Positions 50,083 through 58,209 of a stretch of 64,000 bases of DNA are shown here, piece by piece. The position numbers and the translations under genes are program-made. The notes under the pieces were generated by a model. That model was not told the origin of the DNA. It made no database searches and was given only the letters and a program-made list of their open reading frames with translations. The DNA comes from Elusimicrobia bacterium GWA2_56_46 (GTDB lineage: Bacteria; Elusimicrobiota; Elusimicrobia; Elusimicrobiales; UBA9959), in NCBI GenBank assembly GCA_001799575.1, contig MGTT01000019.1, forward strand, positions 1 to 64,000. Direction: 5' to 3'. Numbering within the stretch: position 1 is the first letter of the stretch; each line of letters begins with the position of its first letter.

Positions 50083-51243
50083 CTAGAAATTGTACTTATG
50101 CAGCTCTTTGGCGAGGCCGGGGATGATCGTGGATCTGCCGTCGGTAACGGCGCAGATCTTCAGGATGTCTCCGTAGACGCGCTCGAAAGCCTCCACCACG
50201 TCCGGGTCGAAAGCTTTGCCGGTCTCTTCGCGGATATAATCCCGCGCCTTTTCCGGGGCCCATTTCGGTTTATAGACCCTTGGCATACATAGGGCGTCGA
50301 ACACGTCCGCCACCGAAACTATGCGGGCGCAGACCGGGATATGTCCGCCTTTCAGCCCGGAGGGGTAGCCGCTGCCGTCGAATTTCTCGTGGTGGGAGCC
50401 CGCCACTTTACAGGCGATCTGGAGGAGGCTGCTTTCCGCGCCGGAAAGTATTTTCGCCCCGTAAAGCGTGTGTTTTTTCATCTCCTCGAATTCTTCGGGG
50501 GTCAGTTTGCCGGGTTTCAGAAGGATGGCGTCCGCTATGCCCACCTTGCCGATGTCGTGGAGGGGGCTGGCGTAGCGGATGGTTTCCACTTCCCGTTCCG
50601 GCAGGCCCATGCCCTGGGCGATAAGGGCGGAATATTCGCTTATATGCCGCAGATGGATGGCGGTATCCTGCTGGTCGCGGTATTCCGCGGTTACGGCCAG
50701 CCGGTAGATGGTCTCCAGCTGGGATTTGGAAAGGCTTTCGTAAAGCTGGGCGTTTTCAATAGCCGAAGCGGCGAGCGACCCCAGGAGCTGGAGGATACCT
50801 TCGTCGTCCGTATCGAAAGCTCCCTCATCCTTGTTTATGACCTCGAACACTCCTATGATGTGTCCGCCGACGTTCTTGAGCGGAACCGCCAGAATGCTCC
50901 GGGTGCGGTAGCCGGTCATCATATCCAGGTCGCGGTTGAAGCGGTTGTCATGATAGGCGTCGGCGATATTGACGGTCGCGCCGGTCGCGGCGACGTGGCC
51001 GGCGATGCCCTTTCCGAACGGCACCCGGATCTCGGTCTGCTGCATTCCCTGCGCGATCTTGGACCAGAGTTCGTTGGTCTGCCTGTCCAGGATGAAAACC
51101 GAGCAGCGGTCGCCGTTCAGCATCTGCTGCACCTGCCCGGCTATGACCTCAAGCAGCCTCGTGAGGTTGGTTTCGGCGGCGATGAGCCCGCCGAATTTTA
51201 CCAGCATGTTCAGTCTTTTCTCAAGTTCTTCCGTGCGGGTCAT
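50083..51243 (-). CDS. GAF-HD-GYP protein, predicted cyclic di-GMP phosphodiesterase
   Basis: The 386-residue protein has a GAF domain (about residues 20-165, with GKGIAGHVAATGATVNIADA and SILAVPLKNVGGHIIGVFEV). An HD-GYP domain follows with LHDIGKVGIADAILLKPGKL, SHHEKFDGSGYPSGLKGGH and ARIVSVADVFDAL. The metal ligands and the GYP motif are intact, so it should hydrolyse cyclic di-GMP or cGAMP. It is the only intact cyclic dinucleotide enzyme in the window; the PilZ-like protein at 5004 is a possible effector. It follows glcF-like by 27 bases. Confidence 0.9.
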   Translation of the reverse strand: MTRTEELEKRLNMLVKFGGLIAAETNLTRLLEVIAGQVQQMLNGDRCSVFILDRQTNELWSKIAQGMQQTEIRVPFGKGIAGHVAATGATVNIADAYHDNRFNRDLDMMTGYRTRSILAVPLKNVGGHIIGVFEVINKDEGAFDTDDEGILQLLGSLAASAIENAQLYESLSKSQLETIYRLAVTAEYRDQQDTAIHLRHISEYSALIAQGMGLPEREVETIRYASPLHDIGKVGIADAILLKPGKLTPEEFEEMKKHTLYGAKILSGAESSLLQIACKVAGSHHEKFDGSGYPSGLKGGHIPVCARIVSVADVFDALCMPRVYKPKWAPEKARDYIREETGKAFDPDVVEAFERVYGDILKICAVTDGRSTIIPGLAKELHKYNF

Positions 51244-51257
51244 ATAGGTATTGTACT

Positions 51258-51277
51258 AAAAAGGTACCTGTTACCTT
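51258..51277. repeat. Short hairpin repeat, AAGGTA/TACCTT family, copy 1
   Basis: AAGGTACCTGTTACCTT forms a 6-bp stem with a 5-base loop in the 27-base gap between two leftward genes. The reverse complement matches copies at 61252-61273 and 61291-61310. Confidence 0.6.
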
Positions 51278-52617
51278 GTCAGATTGTCCATGTAAACGCT
51301 GTAGTGGACGGCCCTGGCGGAGGGATATTTTTTCTTCAGGCCCGCGTTCAGCTGCAGCAGACAGGAAGTGGCGCCCGCCAGAACCGTTCCGGCCTGCGTC
51401 GAAGCGATGTTCCGTATTTTGCGGTCGGCTATCCGTTCCGAGAGCGCGGTCTGGGTGAAAGCGTAGGCTCCCGCGCCGCCGCAGCACCAGTCGCTTTCCG
51501 GCAGTTCCACGAAAGCTTTCCCCGCTATTTTTTTCAGCGTCTCGCGCGGTTCCGAGCGGATGCCCTGGCCGTGGCAGGCGCGGCAGGAGTCGTGATAGGT
51601 TACGGTTTCGCCGTCGGCCGGTCCGCGGCCCTTTATTTTATCCGTCGGCAGGGCTTCCAGGATGTCCTTTACGGCTTCGGCGAAAGCTTTCGCGCGCGGC
51701 CGCCATTCTTCGTCTTCGGTGAAAAGCTGCTCGTAGCTTTTCATGAAAGCCACGCAGGAGGAACAGTCTCCCACCACGGTAAAACCGCCGAGAGCTTTCT
51801 TTAGTTCCTCGAAACGCAGGATATTCTTTTTGGCGAACTCCCTGGCTTCGGTAACGCGGCCGTAGTTGTAGGCGAGGAGGCCGCAGCAGAAGTTGTCGGT
51901 GAACACACCCGGCCCCAGGAACCGCTTCAGGAGCGCCACCGTGGCGGCCCCCACTTCGGTGAAGACGTAATTAGGCCCGCAGGGGGCGAAGTAGGCCCAG
52001 GCGGCCTCTTTTTTACCTTCCGGCTTCAGCGCCGGGTCTTTCAGTAGGATCTTCCTGAGAAATTTCAGGGGAGCGTGTTTGAGCGCGTCCTGGGCCGCGC
52101 CCAGCGCCGGCAGGCCGAGGAAATCATAAAACCCCAGTTTGCCGGCCAGGGCCGCCAGCCCCAGCCTTTTCAGCAGATAACCGGCCTTGAGAGCGAGCTC
52201 GAAAACACCGCGTCTGTTCAGGAGCAGATCCACGCCCAGGCGCGCGGCGAAGCCCCGGCCGTAGCCGTCCCGGCTTCTCCGCCCTTCCAGCACCAGGTCG
52301 GGAGTGGGTACCTTGGCGTAGCAGACCGAGGAGCAGGCCCCGCACAGCAGACAGGTGGAGAAAGATTCCCGCGCGGAGTCTATGTCGCGGGTCTTGCCTT
52401 CTATCAGGAGGCGCAGGAACTGGTTCCTGCCGCGCGCGGAAATGGTCTCGCGGCCGGTCAGCATATAAGTCGGGCAGACGGTTTCGCAATAGCCGCACCG
52501 GTTGCACTGGGCCGCCGCGTCATAGACCGTCCGCTCGCCGAGATCGGTCAGCAGATGTTTCAGGTGGAACGGCTCCTGCGTATGGTCGTAAAGTTCGTTA
52601 ATGTCGTATTTAGTCAT
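51271..52617 (-). CDS. GlcF-like iron-sulfur subunit of an alpha-hydroxyacid oxidase
   Basis: The 448-residue protein has two ferredoxin-type clusters near the start (CNRCGYCETVCPTYML and CLLCGACSSVCYAKVP). It then has two CCG-type domains (DNFCCGLLAYNYG and SDWCCGGAGAYAFT), as in GlcF, GlpC and HdrD-like proteins. It would pass electrons from the FAD subunit to a quinone or other carrier. Its ATG overlaps the stop codon of the GlcDE-like gene by 8 bases. Lactate or glycerol-3-phosphate oxidase is also possible. Confidence 0.88.
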   Translation of the reverse strand: MTKYDINELYDHTQEPFHLKHLLTDLGERTVYDAAAQCNRCGYCETVCPTYMLTGRETISARGRNQFLRLLIEGKTRDIDSARESFSTCLLCGACSSVCYAKVPTPDLVLEGRRSRDGYGRGFAARLGVDLLLNRRGVFELALKAGYLLKRLGLAALAGKLGFYDFLGLPALGAAQDALKHAPLKFLRKILLKDPALKPEGKKEAAWAYFAPCGPNYVFTEVGAATVALLKRFLGPGVFTDNFCCGLLAYNYGRVTEAREFAKKNILRFEELKKALGGFTVVGDCSSCVAFMKSYEQLFTEDEEWRPRAKAFAEAVKDILEALPTDKIKGRGPADGETVTYHDSCRACHGQGIRSEPRETLKKIAGKAFVELPESDWCCGGAGAYAFTQTALSERIADRKIRNIASTQAGTVLAGATSCLLQLNAGLKKKYPSARAVHYSVYMDNLTR

Positions 52618-54697
52618 AGATCCACGGGTTCAGCAGATTTCCCGGGTCGAAAGCTTTTTTCAGGCGGCGGTGGTATTCGTCCGGCTTAAATTCCACCGGA
52701 TTGCGACCGTCGGCCTGTGACTTGTGTCTCATGACCGGTGTCTTGTACCCTGTGTCCTGCGCCCCGGCATGGAGAGTCGTCCTGAGGGTGACGGTAAGTA
52801 TCACACCGTACGCGCCCAGGGAGCCGCAGAAAAGTTTCATGGCGTCGTAACCGGCGACGTTCTTGACGGTCTTGCCGCCGAAAGAGAGAACGGAGCCGTC
52901 GGCCAGGGCCACGTCCATTCCAAGCAGGATGTCCCGCGCCGGAGGCCAGACTTTCGCCGCGATAACGCCGCCCAGCGTTCCGTCAAGGTCCGGCAGCATT
53001 ATGCTGAAGCCGGCTTTTTTCAGCCATTTTCTCAGTTCTCCGACCGGCACGCCGGCCTCGGCGCGGACGGTGAAATTTTCCCGGTCCAGTTCCAGGATCC
53101 TGTTAAGGGCGGTCGTGTCCAGCGCTTTGCAACCGGCGCCGTCCCATTTCCCGCGCAAAGGCCGCTTGTCCCGCCGCAGGCTTTCTCCCGACCCCGTTAC
53201 GGCCGTTTTTGCGCCGAGGTTATGCCGGGACTGAAGTTCGGTTATCAGGACGGCCGCAGCCTCTCCCAGAAAGCCTGGCGGGAAAGCGCGCGTCCTGGCG
53301 CGGCGGTCCTGCGCCACGGGCAGGATCTTGTCCGGATTGACCAGATCCCTGGGGTCGAAAGCGGCTTTTATGGCGCCGAAGAAATCCAGCGTGGCCGCGT
53401 CGTACATCCAGTTCATGGCCACCCGTTTCTCAACGCCTATGCCATGTTCGCCGGAGATGGCGCCGCCCAGCCGGATGCAGCTTTTGAGGATTTCGTAGCC
53501 GGCATTCCTGACGCGCTTCACTTCCTGGAGATCGCGCGCGTCGAACAGTATGTTCGGGTGGAGATTGCCGTCCCCGGCGTGGAACAGGAGCCCGGCCGTT
53601 AACTTATACCTTGAAAGTATGTCTCTGGTTTCCCGGAGGGCTTCCGGCAGTCTGGGGCGGGGAACTACTCCGTCTTCGACCATGACGTTCGGGGCCAGGC
53701 GGGCCATGGCGGGATAGGCGCCTTTGCGGGCGGCCCAGAGGGCTTCCCGCTCGGCGGGATCCGCGGCGGTTTTAAAAGAGGTGGAGAAAGAGGTCTTGCA
53801 GATCTCCATGATGGCGCGCAGCTCTCCCGCGACCTTCTTGTCGCTCGCGCCGTCCAGTTCTATGAGGAGGATGGCGTTCGTGCCCGGGGGATAATCCGTT
53901 TTGAGATTTTTTTTGGCGGCGTCCAGGGAGATCTTGTCCATCGCCTCCAGGGCACGGGGCACTATGCCCGCTCCGATTATCCCGGACGCCGCGCTGACGG
54001 CGTTCTCGACGGAGGCGAAAGCGGCCACGGCGGTCTGCACGACTTTCGGTTTTTCAAGGATCTTAAGCCAGGCCCTGGTGACTATGCCCAGCGTGCCCTC
54101 CGAACCGATGAGCAGGCTCATCAGATCCGGTCCGGGATCTCCGTATGACCAGAGCTTCACGTCCCCTTCCGGGGTGACGACTTCCAGGCGCTCCACGTTG
54201 TCCGAGGTAACCCCGTATTTCAGGCACTGGGGGCCGCCGGCGTTCTCGCCGATGTTGCCGCCTATGGTCGAGACTTTCTGGCTGGCCGGGTCGGGCGCGT
54301 AGAAAAAGCCGAATTTCTCCAGTTCAATCTGGAGGCGCAGGTTCACCACCCCGGGCTCCACCAGGGCCAGGCGGTTGATGGTGTCGATCTGGCGGATCCT
54401 GTTTAGAAGCGACAGGTTGAAGATCACGCCGCCTTTAAGCGGAATGGTGCCTCCGGAAAGATTTGTGCCCGCTATCCTGGGGAGGTACGGGATGCCGGCG
54501 GCGTAAAGGAGTTTTGCCGCGGGCGCCACCTGATCCGTGGAGGTGAAGCGTACGACGGCTTCCGGCTTCGCGCGCGCCAGGCCCGCGTCATAGGAATACA
54601 TCAGGAGTTCGGCCGCGTCGGTGAACACGTTCTCCGGCCCCGCGATATTTTCCAGCGCCCGTCTGACCCCTTCGTCGAAGCTGCGTTTTTGGAACAT
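52610..54697 (-). CDS. GlcD-GlcE fusion: FAD-linked alpha-hydroxyacid oxidase
   Basis: The 695-residue protein joins two FAD-binding (PCMH) units. Residues 1-460 are GlcD-like (YLPRIAGTNLSGGTIPLKGG, STIGGNIGENAGGPQCLKYG, the LFHAGDGNLHPN segment and SGEHGIGVEKR). Residues 470-695 are GlcE-like (AVTGSGESLRRDKRP, FSIMLPDLDGTLGGVIAAK and a late FDPGNLLNPW). In E. coli these are separate proteins of glycolate oxidase. Natural substrates of such enzymes are glycolate and D-lactate. A 7-bp-period array (52714-52762) inserts a loop, AQDTGYKTPVMRHKSQADG, near the C-terminus. Confidence 0.88.
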   Translation of the reverse strand: MFQKRSFDEGVRRALENIAGPENVFTDAAELLMYSYDAGLARAKPEAVVRFTSTDQVAPAAKLLYAAGIPYLPRIAGTNLSGGTIPLKGGVIFNLSLLNRIRQIDTINRLALVEPGVVNLRLQIELEKFGFFYAPDPASQKVSTIGGNIGENAGGPQCLKYGVTSDNVERLEVVTPEGDVKLWSYGDPGPDLMSLLIGSEGTLGIVTRAWLKILEKPKVVQTAVAAFASVENAVSAASGIIGAGIVPRALEAMDKISLDAAKKNLKTDYPPGTNAILLIELDGASDKKVAGELRAIMEICKTSFSTSFKTAADPAEREALWAARKGAYPAMARLAPNVMVEDGVVPRPRLPEALRETRDILSRYKLTAGLLFHAGDGNLHPNILFDARDLQEVKRVRNAGYEILKSCIRLGGAISGEHGIGVEKRVAMNWMYDAATLDFFGAIKAAFDPRDLVNPDKILPVAQDRRARTRAFPPGFLGEAAAVLITELQSRHNLGAKTAVTGSGESLRRDKRPLRGKWDGAGCKALDTTALNRILELDRENFTVRAEAGVPVGELRKWLKKAGFSIMLPDLDGTLGGVIAAKVWPPARDILLGMDVALADGSVLSFGGKTVKNVAGYDAMKLFCGSLGAYGVILTVTLRTTLHAGAQDTGYKTPVMRHKSQADGRNPVEFKPDEYHRRLKKAFDPGNLLNPWIYD
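52714..52762. repeat. Heptanucleotide array inside the GlcD-GlcE coding sequence
   Basis: Seven 7-bp units follow one another, including CCTGTGA, CTTGTGT, CTCATGA and ending CCTGTGT, CCTGCGC. The stretch encodes the loop around DTGYKTPVMRHKSQ, which lies between the GlcE FAD core and its last helix, where a family member would not need it. Confidence 0.75.
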
Positions 54698-54711
54698 AAT
54701 TAAGAATTCAA

Positions 54712-56097
54712 CTATCTGCCCAGTTTGAGCTTGGCGGTGAAATGCGCCAGCGCCCTGGGGGCTTCCACTACCTCCAGGCCTTTTATGCTCTTTTTGTTCC
54801 TGGCGATCATGCCCAGCACTTCTATGACGTAATCTATGTGGCTCTGCGTATAGACGCGCCGGGGCATGGCCAGGCGAACCAGTTCCATCGGCGCCGGCAG
54901 GAAGCCGCCTTTGGCGTCCCTGCGGCCGAACATCAGCGTCCCTATTTCTACGCCCCTTATCCCGCCCTCCAGATAAAGCCGGCAGGCAAGCGACTGGGCC
55001 GGGAAATTCCGCGGTTGTATGTGGGGCAGAAGTTTCTTGGCGTTTATGTAGACGCCGTGGCCGCCCGGGGGATTCACTATCGGGATGCCGTGTTTCAGCA
55101 GGCCTTCGCCGAAATATTCCGCCGAGCGCAGCCGGTACTGGAGATAGTTTTCATCCAGCACTTCGCGCAGGCCGATGGCGATAGCTTCCAGGTCGCGGCC
55201 GGCCAGGCCGCCGTAGGTGGCGAAGCCCTCCGTCAGGATAAGGAGCTGGCGGGCTTTGGAAGCCCAGTCTTTGTTGTTCAGGGCCAGGAAGCCGCCCATA
55301 TTGGCGAATGCGTCTTTCTTGGAACTCATCCAGGTTCCGTCGGCCAGCTCGAACATGGACTCGGCTATTTTCCGCACCGGCACGCAGCCGTAGCCCTTTT
55401 CGCGCAGTTTTATGAAATAGGCGTTTTCGGCGAAACGGGCGCAGTCCAGGAACAGCGGGATGCCGTATTTGTGGCAGATGCTCTGGGCGCCTTTCAGGTT
55501 CTCCATGGAGACCGGCTGGCCTCCGAGCGAATTATTGGTTATCGTCATCACGCACAGCGGGATGTTCTTAGCGCCTTTTTCCCTGACGAATTTTTCCATG
55601 GCGGCCAGGTCGGCGTTGCCTTTGAAAGGGGCCGGCTTGTCGAAATCCATAGCGGCTTTGGAGGGGAAATCCATGGCCTGGGCGCCGGAAGCCTCCACGT
55701 TGGCGCGCGTGGTGTCGAAATGCGAATTGGAAATGACATACTTGCCCTTGCCGCCGATGAGGGTGAAAAGTATCTTTTCCGCGGCGCGGCCCTGGTGGAC
55801 CGGAATGACCTCCGCGAAACCGGTCAGGCGTTTTATCTCTCCCTCAAAATTATAGTAACTGCGCGCCCCGGCGTAGGACTCGTCGCCCGTCATGATGCCG
55901 CCCCACTGCGCGGCGCTCATCGCGCCCGTCCCGCTGTCGGTCAAAAGATCTATAAGAACTTTCTCGGCCCTGATGTTGAAAAGATTGTAATGCGCGGCGT
56001 CCAGGATCTTAAGGCGCTCCTCGCGGGTGGTGAAGCCCAGCGGCTCCACGGTCTTTATCTTAAAAGGTTCGATTATCGTTTTCCATTTCCATTCCAT
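54712..56097 (-). CDS. tnaA: Tryptophanase (beta-eliminating lyase)
   Basis: The 461-residue PLP enzyme matches the tryptophanase/tyrosine phenol-lyase family along its length, with LTDSGTGAMSAAQWGGIMTG, VIPVHQGRAAEKIL, FLDCARFAENAYFIK, the PLP lysine in SSKKDAF (near 261) and TYGGLAGRDLEAIAIGL. Residues that separate the two activities favour tryptophanase: Asp128 in SHFDTTR (Thr in tyrosine phenol-lyase), the EIG motif (ERG in tyrosine phenol-lyase) and His452 in AHFTAKL (Phe in tyrosine phenol-lyase). It converts tryptophan to indole, pyruvate and ammonia. No tnaC-type leader is visible. Serine or cysteine may also be substrates. Confidence 0.9.
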   Translation of the reverse strand: MEWKWKTIIEPFKIKTVEPLGFTTREERLKILDAAHYNLFNIRAEKVLIDLLTDSGTGAMSAAQWGGIMTGDESYAGARSYYNFEGEIKRLTGFAEVIPVHQGRAAEKILFTLIGGKGKYVISNSHFDTTRANVEASGAQAMDFPSKAAMDFDKPAPFKGNADLAAMEKFVREKGAKNIPLCVMTITNNSLGGQPVSMENLKGAQSICHKYGIPLFLDCARFAENAYFIKLREKGYGCVPVRKIAESMFELADGTWMSSKKDAFANMGGFLALNNKDWASKARQLLILTEGFATYGGLAGRDLEAIAIGLREVLDENYLQYRLRSAEYFGEGLLKHGIPIVNPPGGHGVYINAKKLLPHIQPRNFPAQSLACRLYLEGGIRGVEIGTLMFGRRDAKGGFLPAPMELVRLAMPRRVYTQSHIDYVIEVLGMIARNKKSIKGLEVVEAPRALAHFTAKLKLGR

Positions 56098-56113
56098 GAG
56101 AGGGGCTCCTTAC

Positions 56114-56148
56114 AGTAGTGGTTAGTGGATAGTGGTCAGTGACTGATG
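56114..56148. repeat. Heptanucleotide array, 5 units
   Basis: AGTAGTG, GTTAGTG, GATAGTG, GTCAGTG and ACTGATG follow one another exactly in the 52-bp gap between the DUF1646 gene and the tryptophanase gene. The array ends just before the stop codon of the upstream gene. Confidence 0.75.
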
Positions 56149-56149
56149 T

Positions 56150-57199
56150 TTATTGTACAAATATGGTCATCAGTACGAAATAGACCGTCATCAGGGCGGC
56201 GCCGCAGGGCAGCGCGGCTTTCGCCCATTCTCCTGATTTTATATTGAGCTTGGCGGCGCTTATGATGTTCGGGATATTACCCGGGATGAGCATCCCGCCT
56301 GAGATGAGCAGGCCCATGAGCGTGAACTTGACCTGCTTGTCGGTCATTATCGGAACCAGCTCGGCCGCCGCCAGCGTGGCGTTGTCCAGTATGGCGGACA
56401 ACGAATTGGCCCAGTAAAGTCCCCAAATCGGCATTCCGGGCACAAAACGTTCGGCCAGCGGCGTAAGGCCCGCGCCCAGAAAGATAAGCGCCATGACAAA
56501 GAGGTACACTTTCAGGGCGCGGAGCGCGACGCTTCGATTGGTTTCCAGGGCGTCTTCGGTAAGACCGAGGCCGGCCGGATCAGCCCTGCCTGCCGCGCTG
56601 GCGCCCAAAAAGGCCATGACCAGAACCCCGGGCACGACCCAGAGGCCTATCTGCCTTATAAGATAAAAAAAATCGGCGTTGTGCGGCGCGTCTTTCAGTT
56701 TAGCCACCGCGATGGTCGACAGCGGCTCGCCTATAGGGGTCAGCGCGGCGCCAAGGCCTATGGCGAAGCAGGCGTAGACCACGATCTTTATCTCGCGGTT
56801 CCTTTCAAGCTTCAGGATGCTGATGATCTCGGCCAGCGCGAGGGCGGCTATAATAGCCGTCATCAGGCTTGAACCCAGGCCGAGAAATAGTATTACCGCG
56901 AAGACCGCCCGGCGCAGGCCAAGCGCGTTTATGAGAAGCTCCAGCCAGCCTTTGAGTTTCGGGCGCGCGGCCCTGAAAGCGAAACCCAGCGCCAGCACCG
57001 CCAGAGTTATCTTAACCGGCGCGCTGAACGCCTCTTCCACCAGCGCCGCGCTCCAGCGGTCTGAAATGGTTACCGCGGCCAGGCCCATCACGAACAGAAA
57101 GGCCTCCAGCTCCTCCTCCGCTTTTTTTACGGAAAAAGGCAGGACAAGCGTGAGCATCATGACAACCGCAAGACCGCCTATGGTGAGATATTCGCTCAT
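56150..57199 (-). CDS. DUF1646-family membrane transporter
   Basis: The 349-residue protein has about ten helices and the motifs LVLPFSVKKAEEELEAFLF, GLGAALTPIGEPLSTIAVAK and ANSLSAILDNATLAAAELVP, typical of DUF1646 proteins related to ion transporters of the NhaD/CitM type. The TPIGEP and DNATLA loops would line the transport path. It is directly upstream of tryptophanase in the same direction, so a role in moving tryptophan, indole or counter-ions is possible but not shown. Confidence 0.75.
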   Translation of the reverse strand: MSEYLTIGGLAVVMMLTLVLPFSVKKAEEELEAFLFVMGLAAVTISDRWSAALVEEAFSAPVKITLAVLALGFAFRAARPKLKGWLELLINALGLRRAVFAVILFLGLGSSLMTAIIAALALAEIISILKLERNREIKIVVYACFAIGLGAALTPIGEPLSTIAVAKLKDAPHNADFFYLIRQIGLWVVPGVLVMAFLGASAAGRADPAGLGLTEDALETNRSVALRALKVYLFVMALIFLGAGLTPLAERFVPGMPIWGLYWANSLSAILDNATLAAAELVPIMTDKQVKFTLMGLLISGGMLIPGNIPNIISAAKLNIKSGEWAKAALPCGAALMTVYFVLMTIFVQ

Positions 57200-57260
57200 A
57201 TAAAAATAGTGCTACAATAATACAATTACAATTCTATTACTTTTGGGGCCGTAAAAGAAA

Positions 57261-58175
57261 ATGGATAAATTAAAAAAGCCGGTGGGCCTCTTCCTGTGCG
57301 GGGGCGGCGCTTTGGGGAGCTGGCAGTCCGGTGTGCTGTCCAGGCTGGTTTCCGGCGGGATGGATTTCGACGTCGTGGCGGGTTTCAGCGTGGGCTCGCT
57401 CAACGGGGCGGCTTATTGCTATGGCAAGACAGGGGAACTGCGGGGGATCTGGACCGGCCTGAAGCCGGACCGCATCCTCTCCATCCGGCCCGGCTATCAT
57501 AATATCCCGCTGGAACTTTATCAGCATCATAAGCCGGGATTTTTTTCCAGGATCGGATTTCTGTTCCAGAAGCACGCCTCCAGGATGTATTTGTTCTCTA
57601 ACGCGCCCGTCTATGATTTCCTGAACTCCTGGCTCTCTAAAACGGGCGTCAATTTCAGCCGCAATATAAATTTCTACGTTATCAGCCATGCCGTTGAGAT
57701 GAAGCTGCCTTACATCGTCAGGTTCGAAGGCGGCGCCCGCGGCCACAACCTTTCTTTCGTGGATGCGCTGGTGGCCAGCTGCGCCATTCCCAGCATTTTT
57801 CCTCCGGTCGAAGTAACCGAGCACGGCCGAACCTATCACCTGGTGGACGGCGGCGTGATCGGTATCGCCAATATAAACCTTAATATCTTCGAGGGCTGCG
57901 GAACCATAGTCATGATAGGCAACTCGCGGGACGAAGACCTGAATTTTCCCTCCGCGGGGGCTTTCGGCTATTTCGAGTCCAGGGCCAGGAAAATGCTCGC
58001 CATCCACACCCAGAAGATCTACGAGTCGCGCGTCTTTATAAAATCGGAGCCGGAAGTGCATTACATCAAACCTCCGGTGGATCTGAATCTCGGCGTGCTG
58101 GAATTCGAGGGCGCCAAGTGCGGCCGCGCTTTCGATATAGGCGTAAGAGAAGCCGAAAAATGGCTTCGGAAATAG
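57261..58175 (+). CDS. Patatin-like phospholipase
   Basis: The 304-residue protein has the oxyanion hole CGGGALGSWQSGVLSRL, the serine motif GFSVGSLNGAAYC and the catalytic aspartate in LVDGGVIGIAN. The Ser-Asp dyad marks the RssA/patatin family, which removes acyl chains from lipids. It is probably cytoplasmic and membrane-associated. Its stop codon lies within the left arm of a 9-bp hairpin (58168-58194). Confidence 0.88.
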   Translation: MDKLKKPVGLFLCGGGALGSWQSGVLSRLVSGGMDFDVVAGFSVGSLNGAAYCYGKTGELRGIWTGLKPDRILSIRPGYHNIPLELYQHHKPGFFSRIGFLFQKHASRMYLFSNAPVYDFLNSWLSKTGVNFSRNINFYVISHAVEMKLPYIVRFEGGARGHNLSFVDALVASCAIPSIFPPVEVTEHGRTYHLVDGGVIGIANINLNIFEGCGTIVMIGNSRDEDLNFPSAGAFGYFESRARKMLAIHTQKIYESRVFIKSEPEVHYIKPPVDLNLGVLEFEGAKCGRAFDIGVREAEKWLRK

Positions 58176-58194
58176 GGGACAGCGACCTATTTCC
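58168..58194. repeat. 9-bp-arm hairpin overlapping the patatin stop codon
   Basis: GGAAATAGG (58168-58176) and CCTATTTCC (58186-58194) are perfect complements around the loop GGACAGCGA. The stop codon TAG is in the left arm. The loop is of the GGGGACAG type seen in dispersed repeats of other bacteria. It could serve as a terminator or as a repeat element. Confidence 0.6.
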
Positions 58195-58209
58195 CTATTC
58201 GCTGATTTT

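Noticed and set aside
50341-51804. 487-codon open frame opposite the HD-GYP and glcF-like genes
   Set aside because: It spans the intergenic gap and two genes with clear motifs on the minus strand, so it cannot be coding as well without strong evidence.
54712-56097. Tyrosine phenol-lyase as the identity of the PLP lyase
   Set aside because: Asp128, the EIG motif and His452 follow tryptophanase rather than tyrosine phenol-lyase, which has Thr, ERG and Phe at these places.
54742-56118. 458-codon open frame opposite the tryptophanase gene
   Set aside because: Long antisense frames are expected with this base composition; the tryptophanase motifs on the other strand are unambiguous.
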